DNA from: Stictocephala bisonia
Lineage: Eukaryota > Arthropoda > Insecta > Hemiptera > Membracidae
DNA: 64,000 nucleotides
Direction: 5' to 3'
Assembly (NCBI GenBank): GCA_035578905.1
Contig: JAQJVL010000082.1
Location: 2,392,650-2,456,649, forward strand
In this document: piece by piece, positions 1-11,782 of the stretch
Numbering within the stretch: the first letter of the stretch is position 1
Layout: every line of letters begins with the position of its first letter
Program-made: the position numbers and the translations under genes
Notes under the pieces: model-generated
Databases searched by the model: none
The model's input: only the letters and a program-made list of their open reading frames with translations
What the model was told of the DNA's origin: nothing

Positions 1-390
1 TAATGTTATAGTTCCTGTTTAGGACAATGTTCCTTATGTTTACAGTTATAGACGTTAAGCTAATTAAAACATTTACATCTCACCGATCATCATCACATTA
101 TTATAAATTTCATTAACAAAGGCACCATTTAAACCCACATCGTCTGCATTACTGCTATATTTAACAAGTCTCCAATCAAATTAAAATTTCACCAAATAAA
201 AGTAAAAATTATATTCAATGACCAAATGAATGACTAATCGATTAATTCCGATGACCAATGTAGAGCAGTTACTAGCCAATAACAACTTATCCTCATAGAC
301 AATAGGGACCAGTTTATCGTGGAATCGGAACCACTTACACGTGTAGAAATAATCATGAGCTACAGTTCTTTGAAATATATTGCACCCAAG
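1..390. other. AT-rich unique sequence
   Basis: AT-rich sequence with no recognisable gene. It leads directly into the 70-bp satellite array. The short open frames here look like chance. Confidence 0.5.
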
Positions 391-2675
391 CATCGCTAAG
401 CCACTAATACAGGCCAGATTCCATCTTCATCTCACACAGAAGATCCCAAGTGGCTGATAGCATCACTAAACCACTAATATAGGCCATATTCGATCTTCAT
501 AACATACTGAAGATCCCAAGTGGCTGATAGTATGACTAAGCCACTAATACAGGTCAGATTCCATCTTCATCCCATACTGAAGATCCCAAGTGGCTAATAG
601 TATGACTAAGCCACTAATACAGGCCAGATTCCATCTTCATCTCACACAGAAGATCCCAAGTGGCTGATAGCATCACTAAACCACTAATATAGGCCATATT
701 CGATCTTCATACCATACTGAAGATCCCAAGTGGCTGATAGTATGACTAAGCCACTAATATAGTTAAGATTCCATCTTCATCTCATACAGAAGATCCCAAG
801 TGGCTGATAACATGACTAATTCTCTAATACAGGCCAGATTCGTTCTTCATCCCATACTGAAGATCCCAAGTGGCTGATATCATGACTAAGCCACTAATAC
901 AAACCAGATTCCATCTTCATCTCATACAGAATATACCATTTGGCTGATAGCATGACTAAGCCACTAATACAGGCCAGATTCCATCTTCATCGCATACTGA
1001 AGATCCCATGTGGCTGATAGCATGACTAAGCCACTAATACAGGCCAGATTCAATCTTCATCTCATACTGAAGATCCCAAGTGGCTGATAGCATCACTAAA
1101 CCACTAATATAGGCCATATTCGACCTTCATACCATACTGAAGATCCCAAGTGACTGATAGTATGACTAAGCCACTAATACAGGCCAGATTCCATCTTCAT
1201 CTCATACAGAAGATCCCAAGTGGCTGATAACATGACTAATTCTCTAATACAGGCCAGATTCGTTCTTCATCCCATACTGAAGATCCCAAGTGGCTGATAT
1301 CATGACTAAGCCACTAATACAAACCAGATTCCATCTTCATCCCATACAGAATATACCATTTGGCTGATAGCATGACTAAGCCACTAATACAGGCCAGATT
1401 CCATCTTCATCTCATACAGAAGATCCCATGTGGCTGATAGCATGACTAAGCCACTAATACAGGCCAGATTCCATCTTCATCGCATACTGAAGATCCCATG
1501 TGGCTGATAGCATGACTAAGCCACTAATACAGGCCAGATTCAATCTTCATCTCATACTGAAGATCCCAAGTGGCTGATAGCATCACTAAACCACTAATAT
1601 AGGCCATATTCGATCTTCATACCATACTGAAGATCCCAAGTGGCTGATAGTATGACTAAGCCACTAATACAGGTCAGATTCCATCTTCATCCCATACTGA
1701 AGATCCCAAGTGGCTAATAGTATGACTAAGCCACTAATACAGGCCAGATTCCATCTTCATCTCACACAGAAGATCCCAAGTGGCTGATAGCATCACTAAA
1801 CCACTAATATAGGCCATATTCGATCTTCATACCATACTGAAGATCCCAAGTGACTGATAGTATGACTAAGCCACTAATACAGGCCAGATTCCATCTTCAT
1901 CTCATACAGAAGATCCCAAGTGGCTGATAACATGACTAATTCTCTAATACAGGCCAGATTCGTTCTTCATCCCATACTGAAGATCCCAAGTGGCTGATAT
2001 CATGACTAAGCCACTAATACAAACCAGATTCCATCTTCATCCCATACAGAATATACCATTTGGCTGATAGCATGACTAAGCCACTAATACAGGCCAGATT
2101 CCATCTTCATCTCATACAGAAGATCCCATGTGTCTGATAGCATGACTAAGCCACTAATACAGGCCAGATTCCATCTTCATCGCATACTGAAGATCCCATG
2201 TGGCTGATAGCATGACTAAGCCACTAATACAGGCCAGATTCAATCTTCATCTCATACTGAAGATCCCAAGTGGCTGATAGCATCACTAAACCACTAATAC
2301 AGGCCACATTCACCCTTCATAGATACTGAAGATCCCATGTAGCTGATAGCATGACTAAGCCACTAATACAGGCCAGATCCATCTTCATCTCATACTGAAG
2401 ATCCCATGTGGCTGATAGCATGACTAAGTCTCTAATACAGACCAGATTCGCCCTTCATAGATACTGAAGATCTCAAGTGGCTGGTGATAGCATGACTAAG
2501 CCACTAATACAGACCAGATTCGATCTTCATCCCATACAGAAGATCCTACGTGGCTGATAGCACCACTAAGCCACTAACACAGGCTATATTCGACCATCAC
2601 CCCATAATTAGGATCCCAAGTAGATGGTAGCATCGCCAAGCCACTGGTATTGGCCAGATTCGACCTTCACCCCCA
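391..2675. repeat. 70-bp satellite array with 700-bp higher-order repeat
   Basis: About 32 tandem monomers of 70 bp; the CCACTAAT landmark recurs at 401, 471, 541 and 611. Diverged monomers recur in a fixed order. The variant run starting at 1141 (AGTGACTGATAG, then CTGATAACATGACTAATTCT, and so on) reappears at 1841, 700 bp later, almost unchanged over more than 400 bp. Another variant pair is 1120 bp (16 monomers) apart, at 541 and 1661. The last copies after about 2280 are shorter and decayed. Each monomer has two nested dyads: AGCCACT pairs with AGTGGCT, and ATCTTCA pairs with TGAAGAT. Confidence 0.95.
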
Positions 2676-3029
2676 CTCCCACCCCTCTACTCAAGGACTA
2701 AGGAGACCATAGAATCCGTGAAATCCGACAGCCGGTTGGAAAAAGACTCGTCAGCAAGGCACTCACGTAACTAAGTTTAGTGTTTATTATCTCCCCTCCC
2801 CCAACCTAGATGAATGGTGTTCAGGAGTCACGCTAGGTGTCGTGTCTACGATGGGCTGGGTGGGGCCTCAAAACTAATAAGGATAAATCAACTGTAACTA
2901 GCCATCCAGGTCCAAGGGAAGCTAGAGGATAAACTGACTCATATAAGGAAAAAATACTTAGTCCAGTACATTATAATTTCAATTGATTTCGATAAAATGG
3001 AAACTAAATTATAACTTTTTTCTTACTGT
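2676..3029. other. Unassigned sequence after the satellite
   Basis: Decayed satellite edge, then pyrimidine-rich and AT-rich sequence. No gene or recognisable repeat seen. Confidence 0.4.
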
Positions 3030-3560
3030 TGCGGTTTACAATTCTAAAATATGGCGATGCCAGATCGTGGCTACTTACTGTTACTTTAATATTTATACTC
3101 ACTAAATAACGAAATTACGCACTAAGATATATTTACAAACTTTAATTAAAAGACAGACACTATTTTACCACTTGAACTTAAACCACTATTGTTTACAATA
3201 AGTAATAGCTTTTAACGTACTCATTAAAAAACTATATTTTTCACTGCCCGTAAACTGCTACTGTTAAACACTTTAACTGCGGGCTGAAGACCAAAGATAC
3301 ACTTCCACTAGGACTGACTGCCTTGGCGGCTTAGAGGTGCCTTTATAAAAGGCGCTGTTGTGAGTCTAGAAGGTTCTGGAGTTGTGAAATGGTTCAGAAA
3401 GGGGATCTTGGTCCTTCGAAAAGATTATGGCACAGACAAATTAACTGTCATTCTATCACTGTCTAAACGCTTCTGTATTGGCTGTGCCACACCCTCCCCG
3501 TACTGGGAGGGGGGCGAAATTATCTGGGCTGCGCTCACGTCAGTTCAACTATAGATCTGC
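3030..3560 (-). repeat. LTR-like retroelement fragment (copy 1)
   Basis: On the minus strand a TATA-containing promoter-like segment (palindromic CCTTTATAAAAGG near 3340) is followed by an AT-rich stretch and a block near 3040-3080. Two other places match. The promoter part (GACTGACTG, then the TATA box, then GAGTCTAGAA) matches 42740-42800. The downstream part (TTAAGTTCAAGTGGTAAAAT, later AAAGTAACAGTAAGTAG) matches 61880-62010. The order TATA, AT-rich run, GGCATCGCC-type block fits an LTR followed by a leader, but no coding region is attached. Confidence 0.45.
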
Positions 3561-4329
3561 AGATAGTGTTGGTCTGAAGAGGAATATGAGCAAATATTCA
3601 TAAGTTTGCATAAAAAAGTGCAAATCATTCAAAGGGCAGAAGATATTAAAATAGGTTTAACTAATAGGCCCAGTTTAATGTAGGCCCCTAAAGACTGCAC
3701 CGTAATAATAAAATAAACAAATGATCAAATAAAAGAACAACAACAATTAGAACATAAAAACGCGACAGACTTGTTTTAAAACTTCCAGGCGTCTTAAAAC
3801 TTATATACCAATTTTAAATCTTAATTGTAACTATTTTAAAACAATTTGACGTAGTTTATAAACATCTCTCCTTCCCATTCCTTTTATCCGATTATGCCAG
3901 CGACGAATTATATCGAATAATTTAATACTACAAGTTACATGTTTCGATTCGTATTTTACACCAAGAAAATTACCTCAGTTTTCATGCCTACGAAAAAGCA
4001 GCTATTTAATTAAGGTAGTTTTGAATTCAGTGAAAATAACGATGTAACAATGTAATAAAGATGTAACATTTTGGTATATCTGCATTACCATTACCATAGC
4101 AAAAATAGCCATAGATTTGTCGGAAGCTAAAAAACCCATTGAGTGGCCTAATACAGTTTGTTTCAGACAAAAACTAATTTTTAACAGCCTCTGTTGAATA
4201 TGTGACTACCAACAACTGACCCCACCCATACACGTGCAGTGGTGATGGGTATACACTGTACTTGTATGTTGGCCCTCTGAAACCCGAAGCTACGTAGAAG
4301 GGGTTGTTTTTTACGAACTTTATACCCCT
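3561..4329. other. AT-rich sequence, no gene seen
   Basis: AT-rich DNA without long open frames or recognised motifs. Confidence 0.4.
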
Positions 4330-4720
4330 TAAAACTAAATTTATATATTAAGGGCGTTTGTTCAAAACTTATTTTTGAAATGTTGTTGAATAAGAGTATC
4401 AGTCTTCCTATAAGTGATAAATATGTAGAGGGAAAGAAGTGGCTTTCTAAAGTGGCTAATTTGGGCGTTCTGGGTACATAGCTCACTAAGTATTTTATTA
4501 AAATTTAGAAAAACTAGTGAACAAAACGTTGTAACCAACCTAGTGCAAAATAAAAATAACAAAAATTGTTATCAAATGTAACAAATTATTTTTCTATAAA
4601 TTACCTCTGTATGAATGTCGAGTTGTACAAATATCTTTGGCTGCAAAAGTCGACTAACTAATATGCTAGAGTTTATTATAAAATTTATAGGAAAGATAGA
4701 TGTGTGCATAGTGTAAGGGG
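4330..4720 (+). repeat. Dispersed repeat, copy also at 60.8 kb
   Basis: Shares several blocks in the same order and orientation with 60820-61085: GGCTAATTTGGGC with GTACATAGCTCA, AACAAATTATTTTTCTATA, and CTAATATGCTAGAGTTTATT. The continuation in the 61-kb copy (CTTTGCTATCCTTATCGAAA, then CAGCTGGGCGCCTGGATAAA) resembles 6240-6345. The LINE remnant therefore appears to sit inside this repeat. Confidence 0.5.
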
Positions 4721-4734
4721 TGGCGGGGTTTACT

Positions 4735-6165
4735 TACAGCGAAGAACTGTTTAAAATCTCGTAGGCTGTTTAGTTTAGAGGCTGAGGGCATTGAAAACAT
4801 ATGGTTAAGATTAATTTTTCATGTTCCTACTCTGTTTTTACAGGCCTAGTTTATTTTCAACCTTATTCTCCATTGCCGACTTATAAGTTATTTTTGGAAA
4901 AAAATAGAACAGTTTAATTTTATGAATGAGAAAATTTTCATTTTAGGAGATTTCAATTTGCATATTTAACTTAGCTAATGGAGGGGAAATTTGTAGGCAA
5001 TTACTGTTTTTTACAGAAATGTTTAGTCTTGAACTTGAAAAATAATATTGTTAATATCTTAGGTAGAACTTTAGACAATATAGTTGAACCTAAGCTATTG
5101 TCTGAAGTTTCAATATTTTATTATCAGATATAAGTAATTTAGTTATTTATGAAGAATGTGCAATAACCAAACCAGATGTGTATCATCCTGTTTTGGGAAT
5201 ACATTTTGTCGTTAGTAGATGAATCGTAGGCCTAATAGTTTACCTTTTAGAACGGAGAATTCATATAATTTTAAGAAGGCTGACTATTTGGAATTATATA
5301 ATTCAATTGGAAGTATTAAATGGGATGATGTTACCAACAGCTTTAATGTAGATGACAGTGTGAATATGTTTTACAATATTGTATATTCCAAATTAAATAG
5401 TACTGTTCCACTGTTAAAGTATAAAAGAACTAAATTCCCTGTTTGGTTTTCTTACAACACAATTAAATGTATAAAAAAGAAGGTTGTATAAAAGGTTAAA
5501 ATGTGATGTTTTGAACGAATATAAACAGATCAGGGTTGAAACAAAACGACTGATTACCAGGGTCCGTGCGTTATGCTCGTAGAGGTCAGGAGCTCATGCA
5601 CCAGTGAATGTGATGATGTTTTGAACGAATATAAACAGATCAGGGTTGAAACAAAACGACTGATTACCAGGGTCCGTGCGTTATGCTCGTAGAGGTCAGG
5701 AGCTCATGCACCAGTGAATGTGATGATGTTTTGAACGAATATAAACAGATCAGGGTTGAAACAAAACGACTGATTACCAGGGTCCGTGCGTTATGCTCGT
5801 AGAGGTCAGGAGCTCATGCACCAGTGAATGTGATGGTGCGGCTGGATGACGCTCTTCCTGACAATGTCGATTTGTTGTCGTTGACCTTATCTTCATTTCA
5901 TGCCAGAATTAGGGAATGTGTCCTTGATACTTGTAATAGTTTTGACGATTAATATTGGTATTGCTTTAATATATTTAATTATGTTTTTGTTTTGTCTGAT
6001 TGTTTGATATTTTATAATATATATTGTATTACAGGTATTTATAATATATATATATATATCCTCGTACAGGAAATACGAGCCATAGCATGATTATTTACTA
6101 TGTGTAACGCTGCAATATTATTGGAATTGTATTCTGTTTTGTAGTATCTAATAAATAAATAAATG
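4735..6165 (+). pseudogene. Decayed non-LTR retrotransposon (LINE): endonuclease, linker and 3' tail
   Basis: Fragments of a Jockey/CR1-like LINE second ORF are readable with frameshifts and stops. An endonuclease N-part reads LEAEGIENIW near 4780-4806. The endonuclease core motif ILGDFNLHI lies near 4946-4972. The endonuclease-RT linker frame is at 5219-5491 (PVWFSYNTIKCIKKK), and its next-frame continuation (LYKRLKCDVLNEYKQIR) ends in a stop near 5570. The reverse transcriptase is missing. A 3' tail ends in repeated TAAA near 6160, as is typical of such elements. It cannot encode a working protein. Subfamily not determined. Confidence 0.7.
5503..5832 (+). repeat. Three 110-bp tandem copies inside the LINE remnant
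   Basis: The segment starting GATGTTTTGAACGAATATAA occurs at about 5504, 5614 and 5724, with exact 110-bp spacing and essentially no differences between copies. That identity points to a recent local expansion within an old LINE fragment. Confidence 0.93.
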
Positions 6166-8383
6166 AGCGAGTTATGTACTTATTTGTGGAGCGGGGCAGT
6201 GAAGGAGACATGGGGTGGGGGAACACGTTGTATGTGTGTTTGTGAGGCAAGGTCTTTGCTACTCTTAGCGAAAGTTTTGTAACATCTACAAAATGTTACA
6301 AACTAAAAAAAAAGTTTGGTGCCCTCAACTGGGCACCTAGATGAACAAGCTTAAGACAAATTATTTAAATTAGTGTTGTGGAGGGGTTTTCATCCATTAT
6401 AATATTAGATGATAATTAATTATTAAACGAGCGATACAACTACATATTTCGACTGGACCCATCTAAGCATTCATAAATTTTTTTAGGGGTAAGCAATATC
6501 TAGATCCAGGAAATACTCAAGTCAATAACGTACCCAAATGGCAATGCCACTATGCAGTTATTGCTTCGTAATGGCATTGAACTAGTTGTGAGAACGGGTC
6601 AATGGCAGGGTGCTGGTGCCCAGGAATAGATATCGGGACCTCGCGCTATTCCTGGAAACTACGTAGCTCGGGCGGGTGACGTGTCCCAACCTCACCATCA
6701 ACCATCCAACCGCGCCAGTTTTCATCATTTTTACTCGTACAATAAATGTTAGAAATAGTGTACTTTTTGTAATAAAGTGGGATGAGAGGGAATGTATGGC
6801 TTCCACCAGCGTCTGCCATTGTCGACCGGACGACTGGAAACGGCGATTGGGTGGGAGAACCAGTGGCCGAGCGGTCAATTAAAATAAGATTTATTTCCAG
6901 AGAAAAACAAAGCAATAAAGCTACATAAGTGCCAAAAACACAGATAATGCTAAATGCTACTGCCATTACAATGCATAACTACCATGTTAAAAATGTCGAA
7001 GTGTACAATATTTACATTACCTTAAAGGTATATACATAAAAAGTTACCTGAGAGGAAAAAATATCTTTCAAGTATTGAATGTACTATAACTTAAAGTTAG
7101 GTAAGTAGCGAAGGAATATAACACAAAATTACGAAAAATTAAAAATAATAGCATTTATTAAATATGAGATTAAATTATTATAATTTCTTCTGGAAAAAAA
7201 TACTAACGCACAAGGGAATAAGGACCCTGCCTCAGCGGTCTAATCATTTATGGGAATTAGTCTACAGCATACTTGTTACAAAAAATGCATTGCTCATCAA
7301 CAACATATATAACAAGAGGCAACATAAATTTGCTTCCATTAACATTTATGGCATCAAAAACAAATTAAGCAAAAGATAAGAAGAATTTTGCCTCTTCTCA
7401 TTGAGGTGATAAGCATTTTTATCAAGAAATCAGTTTTGTGCAAAGGTTGTTATTGATGTCAATTAAAAATTGTTTACTCTTGAGTCTTGGACATGTGGTA
7501 AACAATTTTAACAAGAAACTAGCTTCTAAATGAGCACACATTGTTGTTGGCATTAAAAGATAAGAAGAAATGTGTCCCCCATTTATGTAAATAATTTTAA
7601 CAAGAAACAAGCTTCTCAATGAGGTATTCATTTTATGTTGGCATCAATAAACAAATTTAGAACAGATAAAACATGTTTTCTTCTCACTGAGGCAGAGGCA
7701 CTGTTGTGAGTACAATAAACAATTAACGAAACCAAAAGTAATATGTAAAATTCACTTCTTGAGTAATTATGTTGACAGAATTAATTAGGATTTATATATA
7801 GAATTGTTTTAATCATTTAAACACTTGTCGTTAAGATATACTGGAAAGAGAGTTCGCAAATGAGGTTTGTTTCAAGATTTTCTAAATCTTAGAAAGCCTC
7901 ATCTACTAAGAGCACTACAGTCAAATCAACTATGGGACCTGCAGCTTATTGTAAAATCCAAACCCTATTCAGTTTTTTCTATTCCGACTTCTTTGACGAA
8001 GTTAATTTTTTAGAGTAGGTTTTAGAAGATTTAGGGTTCCCATACTGTGGGGGGGGGGGGGGCTTGAAGACAAGTCAAAGGAGGCAAGACCAGTCGGAAA
8101 TAAGATATGAGTTATATTATGAGACCAGTGAAAATACAAGTTCATCCATCTCACTAACAGACTAATTTTATTTTCTCTTAACAGTACTTATTTACTTATT
8201 AAATTAAACATAAAAACACATGTTTGATGTAAAAGTAGAAATAAATCATATTTTTTCTCTTTAGTAATTCTTTTTTCATATGCCTAACATTTTAGACATT
8301 TAATGTATATAGGGGGGGGGGGGAGTGAGAGGCTTTCAATTCAACATAAGGGAGGTGGAATCCCAGCTGTAGTCTGATTTTCA

Positions 8384-8417
8384 TATGTGATATGTGGTAT
8401 CAGGCTTGTCTATTAAC
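8384..8417. other. Palindrome loop
   Basis: This 34-bp spacer is the only non-paired sequence at the symmetry centre. The flanking centre (AACTGAAAATCAGACTACAG, then GGATTCCAC) resembles the dispersed SINE-like repeat at 53.2 and 57.6 kb (GCTGAAAATCAGACCAACAC, then GGATTCCAC). The fold axis therefore lies in a dispersed repeat. Confidence 0.7.
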
Positions 8418-10093
8418 TGAAAATCAGACTACAGCTGGGATTCCACCTCCCTTATGTTGAATTGAAAGCCTCTTACTCCCCCCCCCCCCATATACATTAA
8501 ATGTCTAAAATGTTAGACATATGAAAAAAGAATTACTAAGGAGAAAAAATATGATTTATTTCTACTTTTACATCAAAAATGTGTTTTTATGTTTAATTTA
8601 ATAAGTAAATAAGTACTGTTAAGAGAAAGTAAAATTAGTCTGTTAGTGAGATGGATGAACTTGTATTTTCACTGGTCTCATAATATAACTCATATCTTAT
8701 TTCCGACTGGTCTTGCCTCCTTTGACTTGTCTTCAAGCCCCCCCCCCCCCCACAGTATGGGAACCCTAAATCTTCTGAAACCTACTCTAAAAAATTAACT
8801 TCGTCAAAGAAGTCGGAATAGAAAAAACTGAATAGGGTTTGGATTTTACAATAAGCTGCAGGTCCCATAGTTGATTTGACTGTAGTGCTCTTAGTAGATG
8901 AGGCTTTCTAAGATTTAGAAAATCTTGAAACAAACCTCATTTGCGAACTCTCTTTCCAGTATATCTTAACGACAAGTGTTTAAATGATTAAAACAATTCT
9001 ATATATAAATCCTAATTAATTCTGTCAACATAATTACTCAAGAAGTGAATTTTACATATTACTTTTGGTTTCGTTAATTGTTTATTGTACTCACAACAGT
9101 GCCTCTGCCTCAGTGAGAAGAAAACATGTTTTATCTGTTCTAAATTTGTTTATTGATGCCAACATAAAATGAATACCTCATTGAGAAGCTTGTTTCTTGT
9201 TAAAATTATTTACATAAATGGGGGACACATTTCTTCTTATCTTTTAATGCCAACAACAATGTGTGCTCATTTAGAAGCTAGTTTCTTGTTAAAATTGTTT
9301 ACCACATGTCCAAGACTCAAGAGTAAAAAATTTTTAATTGACATCAATAACAACCTTTGCACAAAACTGATTTCTTGATAAAAATGCTTATCACCTCAAT
9401 GAGAAGAGGCAAAATTCTTCTTATCTTTTGCTTAATTTGTTTTTGATGCCATAAATGTTAATGGAAGCAAATTTATGTTGCCTCTTGTTATATATGTTGT
9501 TGATGAGCAATGCATTTTTTGTAACAAGTATGCTGTAGACTAATTCCCATAAATGATTAGACCGCTGAGGCAGGGTCCTTATTCCCTTGTGCGTTAGTAT
9601 TTTTTTCCAGAAGAAATTATAATAATTTAATCTCATATTTAATAAATGCTATTATTTTTAATTTTTAGTAATTTTGTGTTATATTCACAACACAAAATTA
9701 CTAAAAATTTACTTTTTTTTAAATATGTTTGATCCTGAGTTATAATGATGTAAAAAGAAACCCTATCCTGTAAAACTACTGATTAAACTTGTCAGCTTCA
9801 AAACAACCTAATAAGTTCCCACATGTAATAAATCAGTTTTGCTCAGCTGCCGGGTCTTATTTTGACCTTCCAACTGCCACCCGTGATCCCCTCGCTCGAC
9901 TTGTTTTGAGCCATCCCCCAGTTGGCACGCTTTCCAGCTTTGGTGGGGGGGGGATGGGTCTCAACAACACTCTTCTCTTTTTGCCAATGTACGTGTATGG
10001 ATGGGTGGGTTATTTTAATTACTATGTTACATAGTATATAGATCTTACAGATATTTATTTTATTTTGATTTGAAATGCTTAGTTAGTAAATTT

Positions 10094-10590
10094 GATACTA
10101 TCACTGTACGTGTGTGGGTGGGAGGATGGGTACTATCACTGTACGTGTGTGGGTGGGAGGGTGGGTACTATCACTGTACGTGTATGGGTGGGCGGGTGGG
10201 TACTATCACTGTACGTGTGTGTGTGGGAAGGTGGGTACTATTCTAACCTAACCTAACCTAACCTAACCTAACCTAACCTATATTACGTTAGGTTAGCGGT
10301 GTATGGGTGAGCGGGTTAGTCCATAACACTCTACACGTACGGGTGGGTCAATACCACTGTACGTGTATGGGTGAATGGGTGGGTCAATACCACTGTACGT
10401 GTATGGGTGGGCGGCGCGGGTGGGTCAATACCACTGTACATGTATGGGTGGGCGGGCGGGTGGGTCAATACCACTGTACGTGTATGGGTGGGCGGGTGGG
10501 TCAATACCACTGTACGTGTATGGGCGGGCGGGCGGGTGGGTCAATACCACTGTACGTGTATGGGTGGGCGGGTGGGTCACATGGTGTGTG
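10094..10590 (+). repeat. G-rich 36-bp minisatellite (locus 1)
   Basis: Tandem units of 35-36 bp: a locus-specific half (TCAATACCACTGTACG, or ACTATCACTGTACG in the first part) plus a G-rich half (TGTATGGGTGGGCGGGTGGG). There are about four units before the CCTAA tract and six after it. The runs of GGG could form G-quadruplexes. Open frames across the array in all three forward frames are a by-product of the 36-bp period. Confidence 0.92.
10243..10280 (-). repeat. Interstitial telomere-like (CCTAA)n tract
   Basis: About 7.5 perfect copies of TAACC, equal to (TTAGG)n on the minus strand, which is the canonical telomere repeat of many insects. It lies between two halves of the G-rich minisatellite and is followed by ACGTTAGGTTAGC, a short piece in the opposite orientation. 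Confidence 0.9.
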
Positions 10591-11782
10591 TGTGAGTGTG
10601 TGTGAGTTCGTGCGTGCGTGCGTGCATTAATTGGTGGTTTAATGGCGAAACAATGTAAGTTCGCTACTTACCTAACTTTAAGTTATAGTACATTCAATAC
10701 TTGAAAGATATTTTTTCCTCTCAGGTAACTTTTTATGTATATACCTTTAAGGTAATGTAAATATTGTACACTTCGACATTTTTACCATGGTAGTTATGCA
10801 TTGTAATGGCAGTAGCATTTAGCATTATCTGTGTTTTTGGCACTTATATAGCTTTATTGCTTTGTTTTTCTCTGGAAATAAATCTTATTTTAATTGACCG
10901 CTCGGCCACTGGTTCTCCCACCCAATCGCCGTTTCCAGTCGTCCGGTCGACAATGGCAGACGCTGGTGGAAGCCATACATTCCCTCTCATCCCACTCTAT
11001 TACAAAAAGTACACTATTTCTAACATTTATTGTACGAGTGAAAATGATGAAAACTGGCGCGGTTGGATGGTTGATGGTGAGGTTGGGACACGTCACCCGC
11101 CCGAGCTACGTAGTTTCCAGGAATAGCGCGAGGTCCCGATATCTATTCCTGGGCACCAGCACCCTGCCATTGACCCGTTCTCACAACTAGTTCAATGCCA
11201 TTACGAAGCAATAACTGCATAGTGGCATTGCCATTTGGGTACGTTATTGACTTGAGTATTTCCTGGATCTAGATATTGCTTACCCCTAAAAAAATTTATG
11301 AATGCTTAGATGGGTCCAGTCGAAATATGTAGTTGTATCGCTCGTTTAATAATTAATTATCATCTAAAATTATAATGGATGAAAACCCCTCCACAACACT
11401 AATTTAAATAATTTGTCTTAAGCTTGTTCATCTAGGTGCCCAGTTGAGGGTACCAAACTTTTTTTAGTTTGTAACATTTTGTAGATGTTACAAAACTTTC
11501 GCTAAGAGTAGCAAAGACCTTGCCTCATAAACACACATACAACGTGTTCCCCCACCCCATGTCTCCTTCACTGCCCCGCTCCACAAATAAGTACATAACT
11601 CGCTCATTTATTTATTTATTAGATACTACAAAACAGAATACAATTCCAATAATATTGCAGCGTTACACATAGTAAATAAACATGCTATGGCTCGTATTTC
11701 CTGTGCGAGGATATATATATTATAAATACCTGTAATACAATATATATTATAAAATATCAAACAATCAGACCAAACAAAAAAC

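Larger units (their letters stand above)
9692..10660. repeat. Segment present only in the right palindrome arm
   Basis: Arm identity stops after GTGTTATATT near 9692 and resumes at TTCGCTACTTACC near 10661. At the left junction a perfect small inverted repeat forms: AATTTTTAGTAATTTTGTGTT is followed after 8 bp by its reverse complement. The segment contains AT-rich DNA, a telomere-like tract and a G-rich minisatellite. The absence of a clean flanking duplication leaves open whether it is an insertion or was lost from the left arm. Confidence 0.8.
5985..11782. repeat. 5.8-kb palindrome (long inverted duplication)
   Basis: Left arm 5985-8383 (about 2.40 kb) and right arm 8418-11782 are reverse complements around a 34-bp loop (8384-8417). 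Without a segment of about 970 bp present only in the right arm (9692-10660), the arms have nearly equal length. Differences are few: scattered substitutions, poly-G lengths (8049-8062 against 8740-8752) and small indels. The outer left edge lies inside the 3' tail of the LINE remnant, so the right arm carries an inverted copy of that tail at about 11605-11782 but no LINE coding sequence. Apparent small open frames in the arms occur as mirror pairs and are not genes. Confidence 0.95.

Noticed and set aside
391..2675. CRISPR-like regular repeats
   Set aside because: There are no unique spacers: the entire 70-bp period is repeated, and the context is eukaryotic.
10307..10630. Frames of 74-107 codons rich in Gly, Trp, Val and Cys
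   Set aside because: They lie entirely in the G-rich minisatellite and are open in all three frames.
6582..11190. Mirror pairs of 68-106-codon frames
   Set aside because: Identical pairs occur only because the region is palindromic. They overlap each other on opposite strands and show no domain.
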